A stretch of 64,000 nucleotides of DNA from Mytilus galloprovincialis (GCF_965363235.1 NC_134842.1:34928505-34992504), one strand, 5' to 3'; shown: positions 23,247 to 37,300, counted from the first letter of the stretch. Notes: generated by a model from the sequence alone, not told the origin. Numbers and translations: made by a program.

Positions 23247-24290
23247 GTAAGTACATATTTTTGTTTATCTTATATCTTATTCTTTCAATAGTTATTTGCA
23301 GTACAGTATATTTTAAAAAGCTTGATCAAATACAAAACTATATTATATGTTTAATAGGTATGTGCTACCCGTCGTCTGCTGAAAAAGTAGTTTTATTTAA
23401 TATATATTGAATGGTTAAACCGTTTACACCCCCCCCTTTCCCCCTCCCCCCCCCCCCCCCCCCCCCCCCATAAAACGATAAAGGCTCATGCATGTCGGCG
23501 CTTCTTCTTTCATGCTTGCATTATGAATCAGTTTTGTTTACTACTTTTAAGTCTTCAGTATATGCTGAATATGTTAATGTACGGAAACCGTCACCATACA
23601 CACTTCAGATTTAATGGTGTGACTTGTTTATAGCTAAGACAGTAGTATAACTTCCAAAAGAGCACCCAATCAAAACATAAATGTATTCCTTATTGCTGTT
23701 TGTTAATCTTGCATCATAAACTTAGTTTAGTACATGTATATATATTTATCAAAACGAATTCAATAAACTTTTATTTGAGGTGTGACAATATTTGTCTTTT
23801 GCTAGGTTGATTTGTAAGGACACTCAAAATGCATGGCAACAAAAATCGATTTTCGGATTTAAGATATAAAACAAACATAATCTGTACCCTTTAAAGATCT
23901 TTAAACATATCTGCATTATAATACATTTCATTCTTTCTATTTGAAGAATATTTCTTATTTTCATTTTTTTTTTAAATTAATAGCTTGTGAGGGGCAGGTG
24001 CAATGTTTGATATCTTTAAGGTTATTATTGGCGTGGGTGTCGCAAGTATTTTATTAAATGTTCCAGTGTAATTGGACGAAATATCAATACCAGATTAACT
24101 AAGGATCATGTATATACAAGAAAGTTGTAAAGTGAATAAATCATATGTCTACTGAAATCGTTATTGAGATCATACACGTTTTATTTTTGGAGTAATTTTA
24201 GGAGACAATTATTACATTCTTCCGGGTTCTCTGCTTTAAAAATGATTTGTGTGTAAGTGTATCTCTGACCAAAGTTCATGTTAGGAATAA

Positions 24291-24599
<309 letters not shown>

Positions 24600-24944
24600 A
24601 AAAATCAGAATGACAGATAGAGGAAACACGAACAATTGGAACAACTTTACTGCCATTTATCAAGTTGTGATGATCAGATCTGACGCTTATATTTTACATA
24701 AGCGGCCACGACAGTATTGACACATGACAACATTTTACAGCATTTTGTTATTTGTTATTTATTTTATACACAGATAGTGTTATTTTATAAATATTTTTAT
24801 GTTTCCTATACATAAAGTATGAAAGAAGAGTTCATTTTGTCTCAGTGGTACTACAATCTGCCAGGTTTCATGATGTATATATATATACAGAAAAGGAGAT
24901 GCTATGTTATTGCCAAATGGTAAACTACTATGCAGCTTCAATAT

Positions 24945-25565
24945 AGCTTCAGGATACCTGAGATCACCCCCAGTTTTAGTGGGGTTCGTGTTGTTTATTC
25001 TTTAGTTTTCTATGTTGTGTCATGTGTACTATTGTTTGTCTGTTTGTCTTTTTCATTTTTAGTCATGGCGTTGTCAGTTTGTTTTAAATTTATGAGTTTG
25101 ACTGTCCCTTTGGTATCTCTCGTCCCTCTTTCAAACAATGAGCAGTAGTCATGATTGTATGAAAAGCTAAAAAAAAAAAGGGTCCTTTGTTAATGAATGC
25201 TCGGTCTCAACATTTACCGTTGAAAACAAGATAAGTTCAATACAGTACACATATTTCGATAAGACGATGAATGCGGTATAATGATAATGAGACAACGGTC
25301 CACCGTATTCTACATTGAAGCGAGTTGAAGAAGATATAGGTCATCGTTACGTATGTCCTTCAACATGAGCAAAATCCGTACCTAAAAGTAAAAGGTCTGA
25401 TAAACGAAGACAAAGCAATGGTTGGATTTATAATACTCATAAAACAAATATGACAGATACACAATAACGACAATCACTGAATTAAGGTTATTGGTGTGTG
25501 ACAGGCATGCATGCACATACATAATGTGGCGGGGTTCAACATATCACATGGCGCTAAACGCTTCC
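24945..25565. repeat. Family C then family A repeats downstream of LC8 copy 1
   Basis: Positions 24945-25135 are the best family C copy (CTGAGATCACCCCCAGTTTT, GTGTACTATTGTTTGTCTG, GTTTGACTGTCCCTTTGG). About 25255-25565 is a diverged family A copy on - (ATGCGGTATAATGATAATG, GCATACATAATGTGGCGGGGTTCAAC-type end). Short open frames inside are not genes. Confidence 0.55.
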
Positions 25566-26306
25566 CTTACCTTGATCATACAATATTAAAAAAAAAAAAA
25601 AATCATTTGGAATGGCTTAATTGTTGTAAAGTCAAAATGCCGAAATCGATGGGTCACTGTGAAAACTGTTAAAATATGGGAAAATAAAGGTTCGCAGGTA
25701 GGTGAAACTTACATAAATGAAGAGATAAATTAAAAATGAACAGATTGATGCCCGATTTATATAATTCCAAGGCCGTCAGTCGGCATCAGAAGCGACGGAA
25801 GCAGCGCATCTATTTTGGGTGGGCAAATATCCACTTTTTGGTATCGGACGAGCTCTGACGTCCCACGGCCCCAGCTTGTCTGGCAAAACAGCCCTTGGAC
25901 GTCATAGTAATCTCGGACTACACATCGTCACACAATAGGAATAAACTAAAGGATAAAATTCACTTTAAAATGTTATCACTAAAGATCTGCAGGAGCCAAG
26001 TCTGTGAAAGTTATCATAATAATTCCAGTTATTAGTCATACTTTAGAACGGGTTTAAACTCAGTTGGTTGTAAATATCACTTGACGCTCATTCCAGAGTG
26101 TGGCCACAGCATATCTTGAAGTTGTTCTCAACTGCAGAAATTCTACAATGTTTTCTTATAAATAGATAAATTAATCAGTAACAAATTTAAACAATACAAT
26201 GCCTTGAAGAAACTTCAAAGAATAGAAAAGAATGGCACACACATAATTTATAGAGAAAAATATAATAAAGAACAAATGATTCGATGCTAAAACAGGGGAA
26301 ACAACT

Positions 26307-26652
26307 GTGGGGAAAAGTGGTCCAATGGTTAAATACTGTATCACTAGCCCATTCAATACTGAAGTTGTGGGTTAAAATCCCGCACTAAGCAGGTGGCAGT
26401 GGTGCTCGACATAAAATTTAATTGACTAGGATTGTCAGCTTTCCCTCCGAAGGTTAGTCTAGATTATCAAAACGCTCCATATGCATATGTAGAGTTATTG
26501 TTCACAGTAAGAACGATAACTCTGGTGCAACCAGACTAAACGAAGGTCGGTGTTTCTGTTCAGTTGGAGGGCTTCTTCCACTAATAAATTGACCGCCACG
26601 GAGAAGCACAATAGTGCTGAAAGTGGCGTTAAACACTTATCAATCAATCAAT
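26307..26652 (+). mobile_element. tRNA-derived SINE, near full length
   Basis: It starts with a tRNA-like head: box A-like GTGGTCCAATGG and box B-like GGGTTAAAATCCC at about 26369-26381. A body follows (GTGGCAGTGGTGCTCGACAT, AATTGACTAGGATTGTCAGC), and the element ends in GTGGCGTTAAACACTTATCAATCAATCAAT. A second copy lies at 37087-37300. No coding frame is expected. Confidence 0.75.
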
Positions 26653-26659
26653 ATAATTT

Positions 26660-28133
26660 CAGAAAAAATCAGCATGAAAATCATTTTCAAGAGAATGCTA
26701 CAGAATGGGCATTATTTCTAAAGATAAAGAAAAATTCGTTAAAATTTGCAGAATACAGAAATTAGTGACCACGCTCTTCCCCATCCAGATCTTCATATAA
26801 TGGAAATTTTTTAATGGAATATTTTGAAGATTTTTAGAACCACAGTTCTTCATCTTTATTTTTAACATTGACAAGCCTGATTTTATTAGAAAATTATTAA
26901 GTCTTCATGGATGAATCTTTAGCAAGTCAAGTTTATGGTCTTTTTCCCTCTACTCTTTTTCTAGTTTTATTTTCTTCATGCATGATAAAAATGTCAAACT
27001 ACCAGACAATAATTCAAACTCGAAACAATACTTGAATCTTGAAAGCTAATTATTCTTTCCAATGTTGATGAAAATAAAATCGTTTTATTACATTCAGTTA
27101 TTTTAAATGCTTTCTTACAAATTAATATATCATACAGAAATATGAGTATCACATTGAAGTTGAAAATCAATTGTCACGCCCAGAAGTTTGACTTCATTTT
27201 CACGCTCAATTCCATTCCCGTTCAAATTAAATTATTAAGTTCGCATTATATAAGTGTTATATATGTCTGGTCCTGATTATAACACTGTATAATAATCAGC
27301 AAGTAATAGAACACTTTCCGTTACAAAATATATAACAAAATAACAGATTAAAGTGCACATGCATTTTCTGAGACAACTTTAATGACTCTTTAATGATAGT
27401 AGGACATGGTCATAATTATATTCAATAAGTTTTTCGTTTTTACACCTCTTAAAGTTGACCACTTCCAGCTGAACAATTTGTCTCAGTAAAAAAGGCGACA
27501 CGTGTGTTTCTTTGAGATTATCGGGAAATGTTGCTCCATCAATAGAAAAGTTTATCAGTTTGTGTTATTGGCTGTACGTAACCACAACTTGGCCAGAAAT
27601 TGTTAAAAGTTTTACCAAATATACCATCAATACGCATATATAGGCGGATCGAGGGAACCCTGAGCTGCGTTTTGCATTTGCGCCGATCTGCATTTCATTT
27701 GCGCCGATTTTTCCTTCATTTGCGACGATTTTTTTACATGTAAATTACAGGTAATTACAGGTGAATGTTGTTTTCATTGATCATCAAAGACCTCCTCCGT
27801 TAGCGAGTTGTACAAATTTTAGGAATTGTCAATCAATTGGGATAGCCATTTAATAATGTCACTTAATTTGTCTTTACACTCTGCTCTGTGCTTAGCCCAA
27901 CAGACTGAAGTTTCCTTCACCAGCCCTTATTATGAGCCAGATGAAAACGACAACGATCTATTCTACATTATGGAAAAGCATACTTAATTGGGTTATTCCA
28001 TATCACTTCGTAACACTGTTCATCTTTCGCTGGTAAGAGGGTGTAAACTAAAGGTACAAAGTTTCCAATTCTACGTCCGTGTAAAATATATAACTGATAA
28101 AAGTATTTCGGACAGCACTTAAAAGTTCCACCT
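26660..28133. other. Spacer, no gene seen
   Basis: AT-rich. A short stretch near 27660-27735 repeats CATTTGCGCCGAT three to four times with small changes. Nothing else is recognisable. Confidence 0.35.
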
Positions 28134-28296
28134 CAGGGGCGGATCCAGCCACTTTAAAAAGGGGGGTCCTAACCCAAGACAAAGGGGAGAGTTCCGACTA
28201 CATTTCCCCATTCAAATGCATTGATCGTCCAAAAAAGGGGGGTTCCAACCCCCAAGACAGCCCCCCCCCCCCACACCCTCTCTGGATCCGCCCCTG
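28134..28296. mobile_element. CAGTGGCGGATCCAG MITE, copy 1
   Basis: The ends are CAGGGGCGGATCCAG and the inverted CTGGATCCGCCCCTG, 163 bp apart. The flanks CACCT and CATCT agree at four of five bases. The core carries GGGGGGTTCCAACCCC and GCATTGATCG, as in copies at 34097, 35163 and 49978. Confidence 0.8.
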
Positions 28297-28744
28297 CATC
28301 TATAAATATTGCAGACATATCATTACAAAGCCATTCAAGATTGAGGTGTGTAGAAAAAATAAGTCATGATACCTTAACCTTTCTCACGATCATTTACACT
28401 GACCTTCCGATATGTATGGACCGTATTTACTCACCTATGTTTTTCTGTAAATGCAATTAGGAGCAAATATAAAATCGGAATAATTTATAAAATCAAAGAA
28501 TGAAAATTTAAATAATTGGCGAAAATGTCATACGCCCGCCCTGAGGGATCCGAACCCCCATTCTGAAGGGAAAATTTGATTGATTATATAGAGAATCATT
28601 GAACTGGCATGACTGGAGATTCTTGAAACATTTTTACTACCTTTTCACATCTTGATAGTTAATTCTCAAAATACCTGTCTTAATTTGCATCTATTTTGAA
28701 AGTTTTCTTCTGAAGGATGAAAACCGGAATATATCCCTTATTGT

Positions 28745-28942
28745 ACCGTTACAAATTTAAATTTAGTATTGATATCCGCTTAAACGGAATGCTGGGATGA
28801 TAGACTGGACTCAAGAACGAAACAAAATGACCAATGAAAATTCAGATATTTTCTACGAAAAACAAAATCTGTGGGTTGCTATGTAAAATACATCATTCTA
28901 CATCTGACAGTAAAGTCTCCACCTGTTTACAAACAAGAACAA
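28745..28942 (+). promoter_or_regulatory. Promoter and non-coding first exon of LC8 copy 2
   Basis: Contains TGTACCGTTACAA, GAATGCTGGGATGATAGACT and ATGACCAATGAAAAT, homologous to copy 1. The presumed untranslated exon ends at 28942 (CAAGAACAA), with donor GTAAGT at 28943-28948 and acceptor at 29848-29849. Confidence 0.65.
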
Positions 28943-29836
28943 GTAAGTATTTACTATTTACTTCATTTTTTAAAAATATTTGACTTGATCTAGTATGCTT
29001 AACTTCTTTAGTAGGCGGGCAATACACCTGCTCTACATCCTTCGTCTGCTCAACCCGGCGAAAAGATAAAAATTGCATCACACAAGTTTGTCACACTCAG
29101 TCTCAGCAGCTGTTTTGTCCTATACGTCTGTATATATCCACATTGAAACATTGCGTGAAAAAAGTGAAACTTCCTGTTATCGAAACCCCTCTTGAAAAAA
29201 TAAATTCCCCCCATTATTTAATTTTTCCCCATCGCAAAAAAATTATAAGACACTCCGTGAGTCTCGTGAGACGTTTCAAATATTTAACATATAAACTATG
29301 CTATAGCCGTATAGATTTGCACAGTACATTGACAAGTAAACAATCATTGTGTCCTGCACCAAATGTCCGTGTTGTATATAGTACAAGTCTTCAACATGCA
29401 TGAAATATTTGCCACTGGACATGAGGCTACCGACAAACATCACCTTATTTTGAGGAAATCTGCGCCACTTTAAACTTTGAAGTCATACATGTGCAACAAA
29501 CACTTTTCCGTTGGCATTGCCCCTCACATTTTCCTGAAATGGAAGGAGGCGTCAAACTGATGTGTCCCACAGTGTGGCTTCGCACTGAGTCTGAGGTGTT
29601 TTAAGAATTTAGAGATACATACGAGGTTGTAAAGAAGTGGGAAAAACTGATGGACACAGAAAATTTTTACACGAACAAAAAATGGAGAAAAAAATCATTT
29701 ATTTCTGCAAAACATCATGTCAGATCACATACATGTAACACATGTTCAAGCATGAACACTTTTAAAAAAATATTTTTAACAGATTGTACTAAATTAACTA
29801 TAACCATTAATTAATTATTCAATAAATATTTGTTAA

Positions 29837-30127
<291 letters not shown>

Positions 30128-30390
30128 AAATACTCAGCATTACAGACAGAGGAAACACGAACAATGGGAACAAAATTTTACTGCCATTATTGTGATCATG
30201 AGACGCTTATGTTTTCTGTAGGCTGTGACACCATTATTGACCTTTGACAGCATTGTTATACATCATATTTTGTTATTTGTTATTTTTTTTATACACAGAT
30301 AGTGTTATTGTATAAATATTTTGATGTTTTGTATTTTGAGTGCTCTGTTTCCATATCATAAAGTAATGAAGAGTTCATTTTGTCTCTTTG

Positions 30391-31365
30391 GTACTTGGAG
30401 CTGTCTTGCATGATAATGAAAAAGTTAGTCTAAACAAGAGTGGGACCTGACAATTATCCTTGATTGCTCATAACCAAGTTGGGACATGAAGGAAATGTGC
30501 AAAAAATCATTGATATCTAGAGTTTTCTGAAAATTGTATAAAACAAATGTAGCTACTATTGATCTTCCATTTTTTAGTAAAGTAATTATTTAATGTCCCA
30601 TATCTTAAATGTGCCAACTAGATGCAATTGTAAAAAGCTCACTTTCAATATCTATACAGTCTCCAATAATGAGCAGCAATCAATGCTGTGTGATACCTTA
30701 AAAAATCTCTTGTTGTTTACCCAACATCCTTATGCATACAGCCATTCCTTCTTTGTAGAACAAAATTAATCAAAATAGTAAATGATCTAACAAATTATTT
30801 CATTGCCTAAAGGTCTATCACTAGTAACACATAGGAATCACTTTGGTTGTCATGCTTCATGTTTGCCTACAACTACTAAACAGAATTCAACCACAATTGC
30901 ACATATTTTTCTTATGGGCATGAAGTTCTGCACTTGTTGATTTCAATCAAATCTTCCTGATTTCCTCTTAGTAAAATATGGACTTTAAAAATTTCTTCCG
31001 GTATTTGGTTACTTCAGGCAACAACACCTTCTTTGTAGAACCAACTTGGTGACCCTCTGCTGTTGTTTTTTATTTGGTCGGGTTGTTGTCTCTTTGACAC
31101 ATTCCCCATTTTCATTCTCAATTTTATCATTTGTGCTACAAACAAATAGTAAAGCCACAAGATTTTTTGATTTTGGTTTCGGGTTGGGGATGGAGGTTAA
31201 ATGTCAATGAACATTTGATGGTATCTGATGACGGAGAAAAAACGAAATCTTGAGACAGAGTGCAACATTGATTCTTTCAAAAATAATAGATGGTATGATT
31301 GAGGTTCCTGTTCTAACATGAATAGGTTCCACTCCAGTGTAAAACTACTTTTTTACCTGGATATA
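30391..31365. other. Spacer with one family E repeat
   Basis: About 31030-31130 is a family E copy (TTTGGTCGGGTTGTTGTCTC, TTTGACACATTCCCC). The rest is AT-rich, with no gene seen. Confidence 0.4.
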
Positions 31366-32040
31366 AAAAAGATTTGGTATGATTGCCAATGAGACAACTC
31401 TTCACAGGAGACCAAATGACACAGAAATTTAAGGTGGTACCCAACACTTTCACTAAAATTAATTTGGCTCGTTTAATTTTCATAAAATTTTGTATTTACT
31501 TTGACCCATTTACAAAAATATATAAAAATTTCAAAAATTTTGAACCAATCATTTTATCAGAAAAATTACACTGGTTCTATAGCAGTTAGACAAACTCTAA
31601 TTTTGATCATTGAGAAGCTTAATATTCCCTTAGCAACACAACGCAATTTAAAACGTTTAACTGACTTTACAGAATTATCTCCCTGTAGTGTTGGGTACAA
31701 CCTTAAAACTTGTATCGGTCAATGTACGGCATTCAACAAGTAACAAAGCCCATATAGTCGGCTATAAAAGGCCCAAAAATGAAAAATGTAAAACAATTCA
31801 AACGAGAAAACTAATGGCCTAATTTATGAACGAAAAACAAAAATGTAACAAACGACAACCACTGACTTGGGACATGACAGCTAGTTCAAAGCCACTAGCA
31901 ACTAATACAACAAATCGTGCATCTGCCGTTTTTGCAAAGCCCATCGTCTGGAACTATTGTGACAAAGTCCAATGGCCATCAAAGAAGATGTGCACATGCT
32001 CTTTAGTGCCTTTTGGGCAGGTTGAAGATCTAAACTGATT
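31366..32040 (-). mobile_element. Family A repeat split by a younger MITE
   Basis: The terminal block GATTTGGTATGATTGCC, AATGAGACAACTCTTCACAG and AGACCAAATGACACAGAAAT is broken at 31433 by a 270-bp insertion. Family A then resumes with CTTGTATCGGTCAATGTACGGC, CGGCTATAAAAGGCCC and AAACAATTCAAACGAGAAAAC. Open frames here are not genes. Confidence 0.65.
31433..31702. mobile_element. TTAA-flanked MITE
   Basis: The ends are GGTGGTACCCAACACT and the inverted AGTGTTGGGTACAACC (15 of 16 agree), with direct TTAA on both sides (31429-31432 and 31703-31706). A TTAA duplication is characteristic of piggyBac and Kolobok elements. It has no coding capacity. Confidence 0.8.
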
Positions 32041-33412
32041 AAGGATGTTCGCTGCTTAGTTTCAAAATAAATAACTTTTCATTAAACTAGTATGCATTGA
32101 TAGGGAATAAATTAAGGAATAAAAAAAGCAAAAAATATATGGGGGTCAATGTTCTTGTTATTAGTCATTGGAATTTTGGCGGGAAAATGTTCTCTCTTGA
32201 TTTTTCATAGCTTTATCTAATACTATTTAAAAAATAAATAAAATTTTGTAAGACTTTTACAAATGACTTATAATTAATCATATACAAGATTTATTAAAAG
32301 AAAAATGGGGGTTCATGGGGAAATTTTTTAAGGCATTCAAATGGATAAAACCAGAGGATTCCGAAAATCTGACAAAAATTCCAAAACATGACAAGCAGAC
32401 ATCCTTAAGACAGTGTTGGATTAAAAATCCAAACAAGCTATTACACTTGGTTTTGTTGTCAGTTCGAATTAAAATCAAACTGGACCAAACTCGGTCCGTC
32501 TCCCGTAGGATATTATTGATAAAGATGATTGCATATTATACCCGAGTAGCAAAAATTACACAACAAAGATGGATTGGTGCGATGTTTACATGAAAAATAG
32601 GGTTAGAACAAATTAATGTGATGTAAATTGGTGAGCTACCATTTGATTTTTAGGAGTTTGGCTAGGATGAAATTTAAAAAAAGGCAGAACAGGAGTTTTC
32701 AGTAAAACAAAAAGGCTGGGTGAACAATTTAGCAACAACAACAAAAGAATGACGATTTATGTAATAAAGTCAGGATAATCTAATAAAGAAAGGCAGAACC
32801 GAATATGAATAAAAAAAAGCAGAACAGATATTACAACTTAAAACATGCAGCACGCATAAAAATGAAATGGTAGCTCCTTTAACATAATTAAGCCTTATTA
32901 AGATTTCAATCAGGCTAGTACACTAGCTCAGGAAGAAATGTCACCCTTCTTTGACGCATTATTTGGAATGAAAACTGACCGTGGCAGATCTTAGCCATTA
33001 CTTCTTAATGCTGCATGTTTAGAGGAAAGGCATCAAATATCATATTTCAAGTTATTATATATCCTATCAATATTAGATTATGCTCTCCATTATTTAATGT
33101 CTGATATTTATTTTTAGCGGCGGAGATGAAGGCAAAAAACCTCGGAATTTAGTATTGGTAAGAAGCAACCCCTTGAAAAATCAAAAACATTACATGCAAT
33201 TATTCAATTAACAAAATACATGGCAAGGACATCAACTGACAAAGCTATTAAGGCATTCCCTATTTTTTCGTAGACAATGGAGAAAAAATCGGTCCTCAAA
33301 CTACAGATTTTGTTCCGTTTCGTTTCGCTGTTTCATTTCGTTTCTATTCCGTTTCTCACTTTATAGGGACCCATGTTTAGGGTTGTTTAAGAGGTGACCG
33401 TGCCTACATTTT
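32041..33412. other. Spacer, no gene seen
   Basis: AT-rich. The 92-codon frame at 32315-32593 has no recognisable domain and a fully overlapping antisense frame. About 33300-33365 carries several GTTTCGTTTC-type units. Confidence 0.35.
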
Positions 33413-34096
33413 CACGGCCGACACTCGGCTAACCGAGAGTTTGGTCGGTTAATCTATATCGAGTATGCGGCTATATCGGCGGTTGGTCTGTTAATCGGGT
33501 TGGCTAAAGTCTGTTAATCAGGTGTTATCGAGAAAATCATTGAAAGTTCAGCATGTTTCACTGTATAACTTTTTAAATATATGTTTATCATAAAAAATAT
33601 TCACGTCTAACAAAACAATTCAATGTACTGAATCCAGTGGTGTAATTATTATTTTTCTAGCTTCAATGTACGATCTATAAAATGAAAAGGCAGGTTACTC
33701 ATCAATAAATTTATACACATTTTACACACACAAACTATACACAAAATGACACGTTGGTTGAATTTACGTGCATGCAATATTTTAAACATCGAAAAAAGAC
33801 AGGCATTATGTTTGTTAACCATACTGAAATCATTGTGTGAAAAATCTTCACGAAAATCTGTATTTTGGTGACATAAATCAATCTTTAATTAAAACCTGGT
33901 CTGTTAATGGGTCGGATGTATAAAACCCGGTCTGTTGATTGGTCTGTTAAGAGTTATGAATGGCAATAAAAGTATAATTTTATTGCTATATGGGGTGTTA
34001 TCGGATCAAATGGGTAGGCTAAAGACGAGCGGCTAAAATATACGGAAACAACACATGAGCAATGAAACATAAAATATACGGAAACAACACATGAAC

Positions 34097-34253
34097 CAGT
34101 GGCAGATCCAGGGGGGGGGGGGGGGTTCCGGGGGTTGGAACCCCCCTTCTTTTTGCCGATCAATGCATTTGAATGGGAGCATATAGTTGGAACCCCCCCT
34201 TTTTACTCTGGGTTGGGAACCCCCCATTTTTAAAATGGCTGGATCCGCCACTG
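34097..34253. mobile_element. CAGTGGCGGATCCAG MITE, copy 2
   Basis: Ends CAGTGGCAGATCCAG and CTGGATCCGCCACTG, 157 bp, with exact direct TGAAC on both sides (34092-34096 and 34254-34258). The core has long G and C runs and GGTTGGAACCCCCC. Confidence 0.85.
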
Positions 34254-35104
34254 TGAACAATGAACAATTTAAACAATGGAAATAGAAAATTGATAAAAAC
34301 GGTTTTAAAAAGTGTAATATTAAAGTAATGTTAATTTCATCCAAGAATGGTCGCATATGTCATGTGGATTCTGTTTAATTGTCATGCATGACACCAACTT
34401 GTCATCTACATTGGTAACCAGTATATAAATCAGAGATAAACGTCGTAATGTAACTAAACATCAGTAAGTAAAATATATTGGGATGCTAAAATATAAAGAA
34501 TAGAGAAAGAATAATGAGTAAGATAAATAAAAGGTAAAAGGAAAAAACGTCACGGAAGAAACGTGACATAACAATTTAAAGAATACAGAAATAAACAACA
34601 CCCCCAATCCGAACCCTCATGGTATACACGATAATCTGGATGGAGTAGCAGAATATAGAATAATAGATAAGGACAGTAGAGAGTGATGCATTGCTAAAAA
34701 AAGAGAAAAAATAATAATTGTTTAAGAATACACACATGAAACACCCCTGGGTGTTGAAACAGTAACGGATTGCGATGTACTCATATTGGTGACAAATGCT
34801 AGAAGTTTACATGCGGACAACTGCCGTTCTCCTCTATACTTATGAAGAAAGGAACTAAACGGAATAAAATGTATTAAAACTTAAGATGACCAAATGTAGC
34901 TGCATTCGCTCCTTTCCATTTACTTCTTGAGAATGACTAACATTGCCTATGTAAAATTTTAAAATCGTTTGTATGCTCATTGAACTTGAACGACAAATTT
35001 ATGTGACGTATAAAATGTTCTGATGTCAGACATACAAATCAATGAATGTGTTCGTAGATAGTAGATGTTTTTGTGTTCTGTTAAATTGTTCCTTTTAAAA
35101 TTGT

Positions 35105-35590
35105 TATACGATGATGACTAATGTACCCATATTTTGACTATTTTATTTATTGTGTCTGTTTACAGGGGCGGATGCAGGAATTTTCGAAAGGGGGGTGCTA
35201 ACCCAGGGCACCCAGGGCAAAGGGGGGGGGGGGGGTGCAAAACATATGTCCCGATACAAATGCATTGATCGGCAAAAATAAAGGGGGGGTGCGCACCCCC
35301 GGAACCCCCCCCCCCTGGATCCGCCACTGGTTTATTTAACGCCATCAATGTAAATATAACGGAATTATATGAGACTGTCATTAAAGTGAGAGGGTAACGC
35401 TATAGAACCAGGTTTAATCCACCATTTTCTACATTTGAAAATGCCTGTACCAAGTCAGAAATATGACAGTTCTTGTCCATTCGTTTTTGATGCGTTTTGT
35501 TATTTGATTTTGCCATGTGATTATGGACTTTCCGAATTGATTTTCCTCTAAGTTCAGTATTTTTGTGATTTTACTTTTTTTTGTAAACAA
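35105..35590 (+). repeat. Family B repeat interrupted by a MITE
   Basis: Aligns with 21230-21790 (ATTATATGAGACTGTC, AAAGTGAGAGGGTAACG, GAACCAGGTTTAATCCACC, AATGCCTGTACCAAGTCAG). The MITE at 35163-35329 splits it, with the repeat resuming exactly at the duplicated GTTTA. Confidence 0.65.
35163..35329. mobile_element. CAGTGGCGGATCCAG MITE, copy 3
   Basis: Ends CAGGGGCGGATGCAG and CTGGATCCGCCACTG, 167 bp, with exact direct GTTTA on both sides. It is nested in a family B repeat, itself inside the 3.3-kb element. Confidence 0.85.
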
Positions 35591-36713
35591 CATATGATTA
35601 AGTAATAGAAACAAAGAACCAATTGGAGGATGCTTACGAATTAGGGTTTTTCGTCCAGTGACAAATATCATGTGCATATGAGAATGACAACACGTTATAT
35701 GCACTGGACAGATGTACAGTTTATATTAATTTTACCGGTACCCTGTGTTGTATTAGAAAGACATTTTCAGTCGGATTTGAGAACGTGCTACTTTGAACAG
35801 ACACAAAAATTGAGGCTGATTGAAAACATTAATAATAAATTCATACATATTCCAGCGGCCAATTTATATCACGCTATATTGAAGTGACACCCTTCAATAA
35901 AATGCAAAGAAAGTCAAAATAAAAATGCTCTTACTAGTAAATCACAACCGAAATGAATGACAGACGGACATTTTTTACAAAACTTAATGAACAATTGCAA
36001 TCAAGATATTTGAGGTTTGCGTTATAACGCAAATATAGGAAGAAAAATTAAAAAAAAAAAATGTGTGGCGCTAATTCGCTTCCGTAGGATACTGTTGCAC
36101 CGTATTATCATTTTTTTATTACTTAGGAACATCTCATTCTTAACTTTTTCTATGGGAAAATATAAAGGTAGCAAAAATAACTGTGGCTAAATAACTCTTA
36201 ACTGACACAATTTCAATTGTCCAACCCATTAACAGACTTTATTCCCATAATTTTCACTAAAACGTGGTAATATTCACGTTATATTACAATTATGAAATAT
36301 TCACCAATGCAAATTTATGTTTTAGACCCAAAGTACTATTTTGTGTCCTTTAAATGATATCTAAAATTGTTTGTTTCGACTTTAATTAAAAAATTCCTAT
36401 GCGTATAAGCATAAATACTACATACTTGCGCGACGCCTTTTAATTTTACTGAAAACTGCGTAGACTATGAATTGTTTTTACAAGTGGAAAATGTTCTATG
36501 ATAGATATCATTTTGTCAGACACTTTTCTTTTTTTGATTTGGTTCTTATAATATGCCAAAAATCTGTATATTTGATACAGTTTAACATTAAATTGTGCGT
36601 TTTACTCTTAACAGACGTATAACCAACCCGATTAACAGACCAATCTCCCATATAGCCGCATACTCAATATAGATTAACCGACCAATCTCTCGGTTAGCCG
36701 AGTGTCGGCCGTG

Positions 36714-37086
36714 ATTTTAGAACGAAGCGTTACCAGCAAGGTATATATATGCTTCGGTCCACACAGTTTCCTTTCAACACACATGTACTTTTCTGTTTTA
36801 TCGTTTTAGCGCTGACGATACATTACCATCCCATGCACGGGTAGGGTTAAGCACTCCCCAAACTGTATAATCCATATTCTGTATGTATCTGTCCAAAGTC
36901 CGTGTATATCAGTGGTTATCGTTGGTCTTTATCATCTTTGTTTTTCGTTGTTCGTTTGCCGTGTTTTAAATTTGTAAACATGCTTTGATTTTTATTGGTT
37001 GCTTTTTTTAAGAAAAAAGGGACAGTATGCTGTTTTTATTTCGCGTACACTTATTTTACAAAATGCTTAGCTAGTTGCCTATCTTA
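36714..37086. other. Spacer, nothing recognised
   Basis: Short AT-rich gap between the 3.3-kb element and the next SINE. No frame or repeat assigned. Confidence 0.4.
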
Positions 37087-37300
37087 AGGGGGGTCATCTT
37101 AGTGATAGGACTATAACATGGTATTCAATGTATTTTCGGGAATACTGAGGTTGTAAGTTTGTAAGTTCGAATCCCACACGTATCAGTTGATCTCGAATCC
37201 GGTCTTATTTGACTAGGATTTCCAGTTTTCCTTCCGAAGATAGCTGGTTCTCTGCAGACACTTCATACACGAAATAGCACAAATCAATATATCAATCTAT
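37087..37300 (+). mobile_element. tRNA-derived SINE, second copy
   Basis: It has an exact box B GTTCGAATCCC at 37165-37175 and a box A-like region upstream. The shared body CTTATTTGACTAGGATTTCC and TTCCGAAGATAG matches 26420-26460. It ends in AATCAATATATCAATC. Confidence 0.65.

Larger units (their letters stand above)
33413..36713. mobile_element. 3.3-kb non-autonomous DNA element with ~105-bp TIRs
   Basis: The left end starts CACGGCCGACACTCGGCTAA, and the right end is its inverted copy. The two arms agree at about 90% over roughly 105 bases. Direct ATTTT flanks both ends (33408-33412 and 36714-36718). Inside each arm, and again nearby, the motif GGTCTGTTAATC or GGTCGGTTAATC recurs. There is no transposase frame. 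Two MITEs (34097 and 35163) and a family B repeat (35105-35590) lie within, so the element is older than those. Part of a second copy opens the window (1-225). Confidence 0.75.

Noticed and set aside
32315-32593. 92-codon frame on +
   Set aside because: It has a fully overlapping antisense frame and no recognisable motif, in an AT-rich spacer between repeats; chance open frame.
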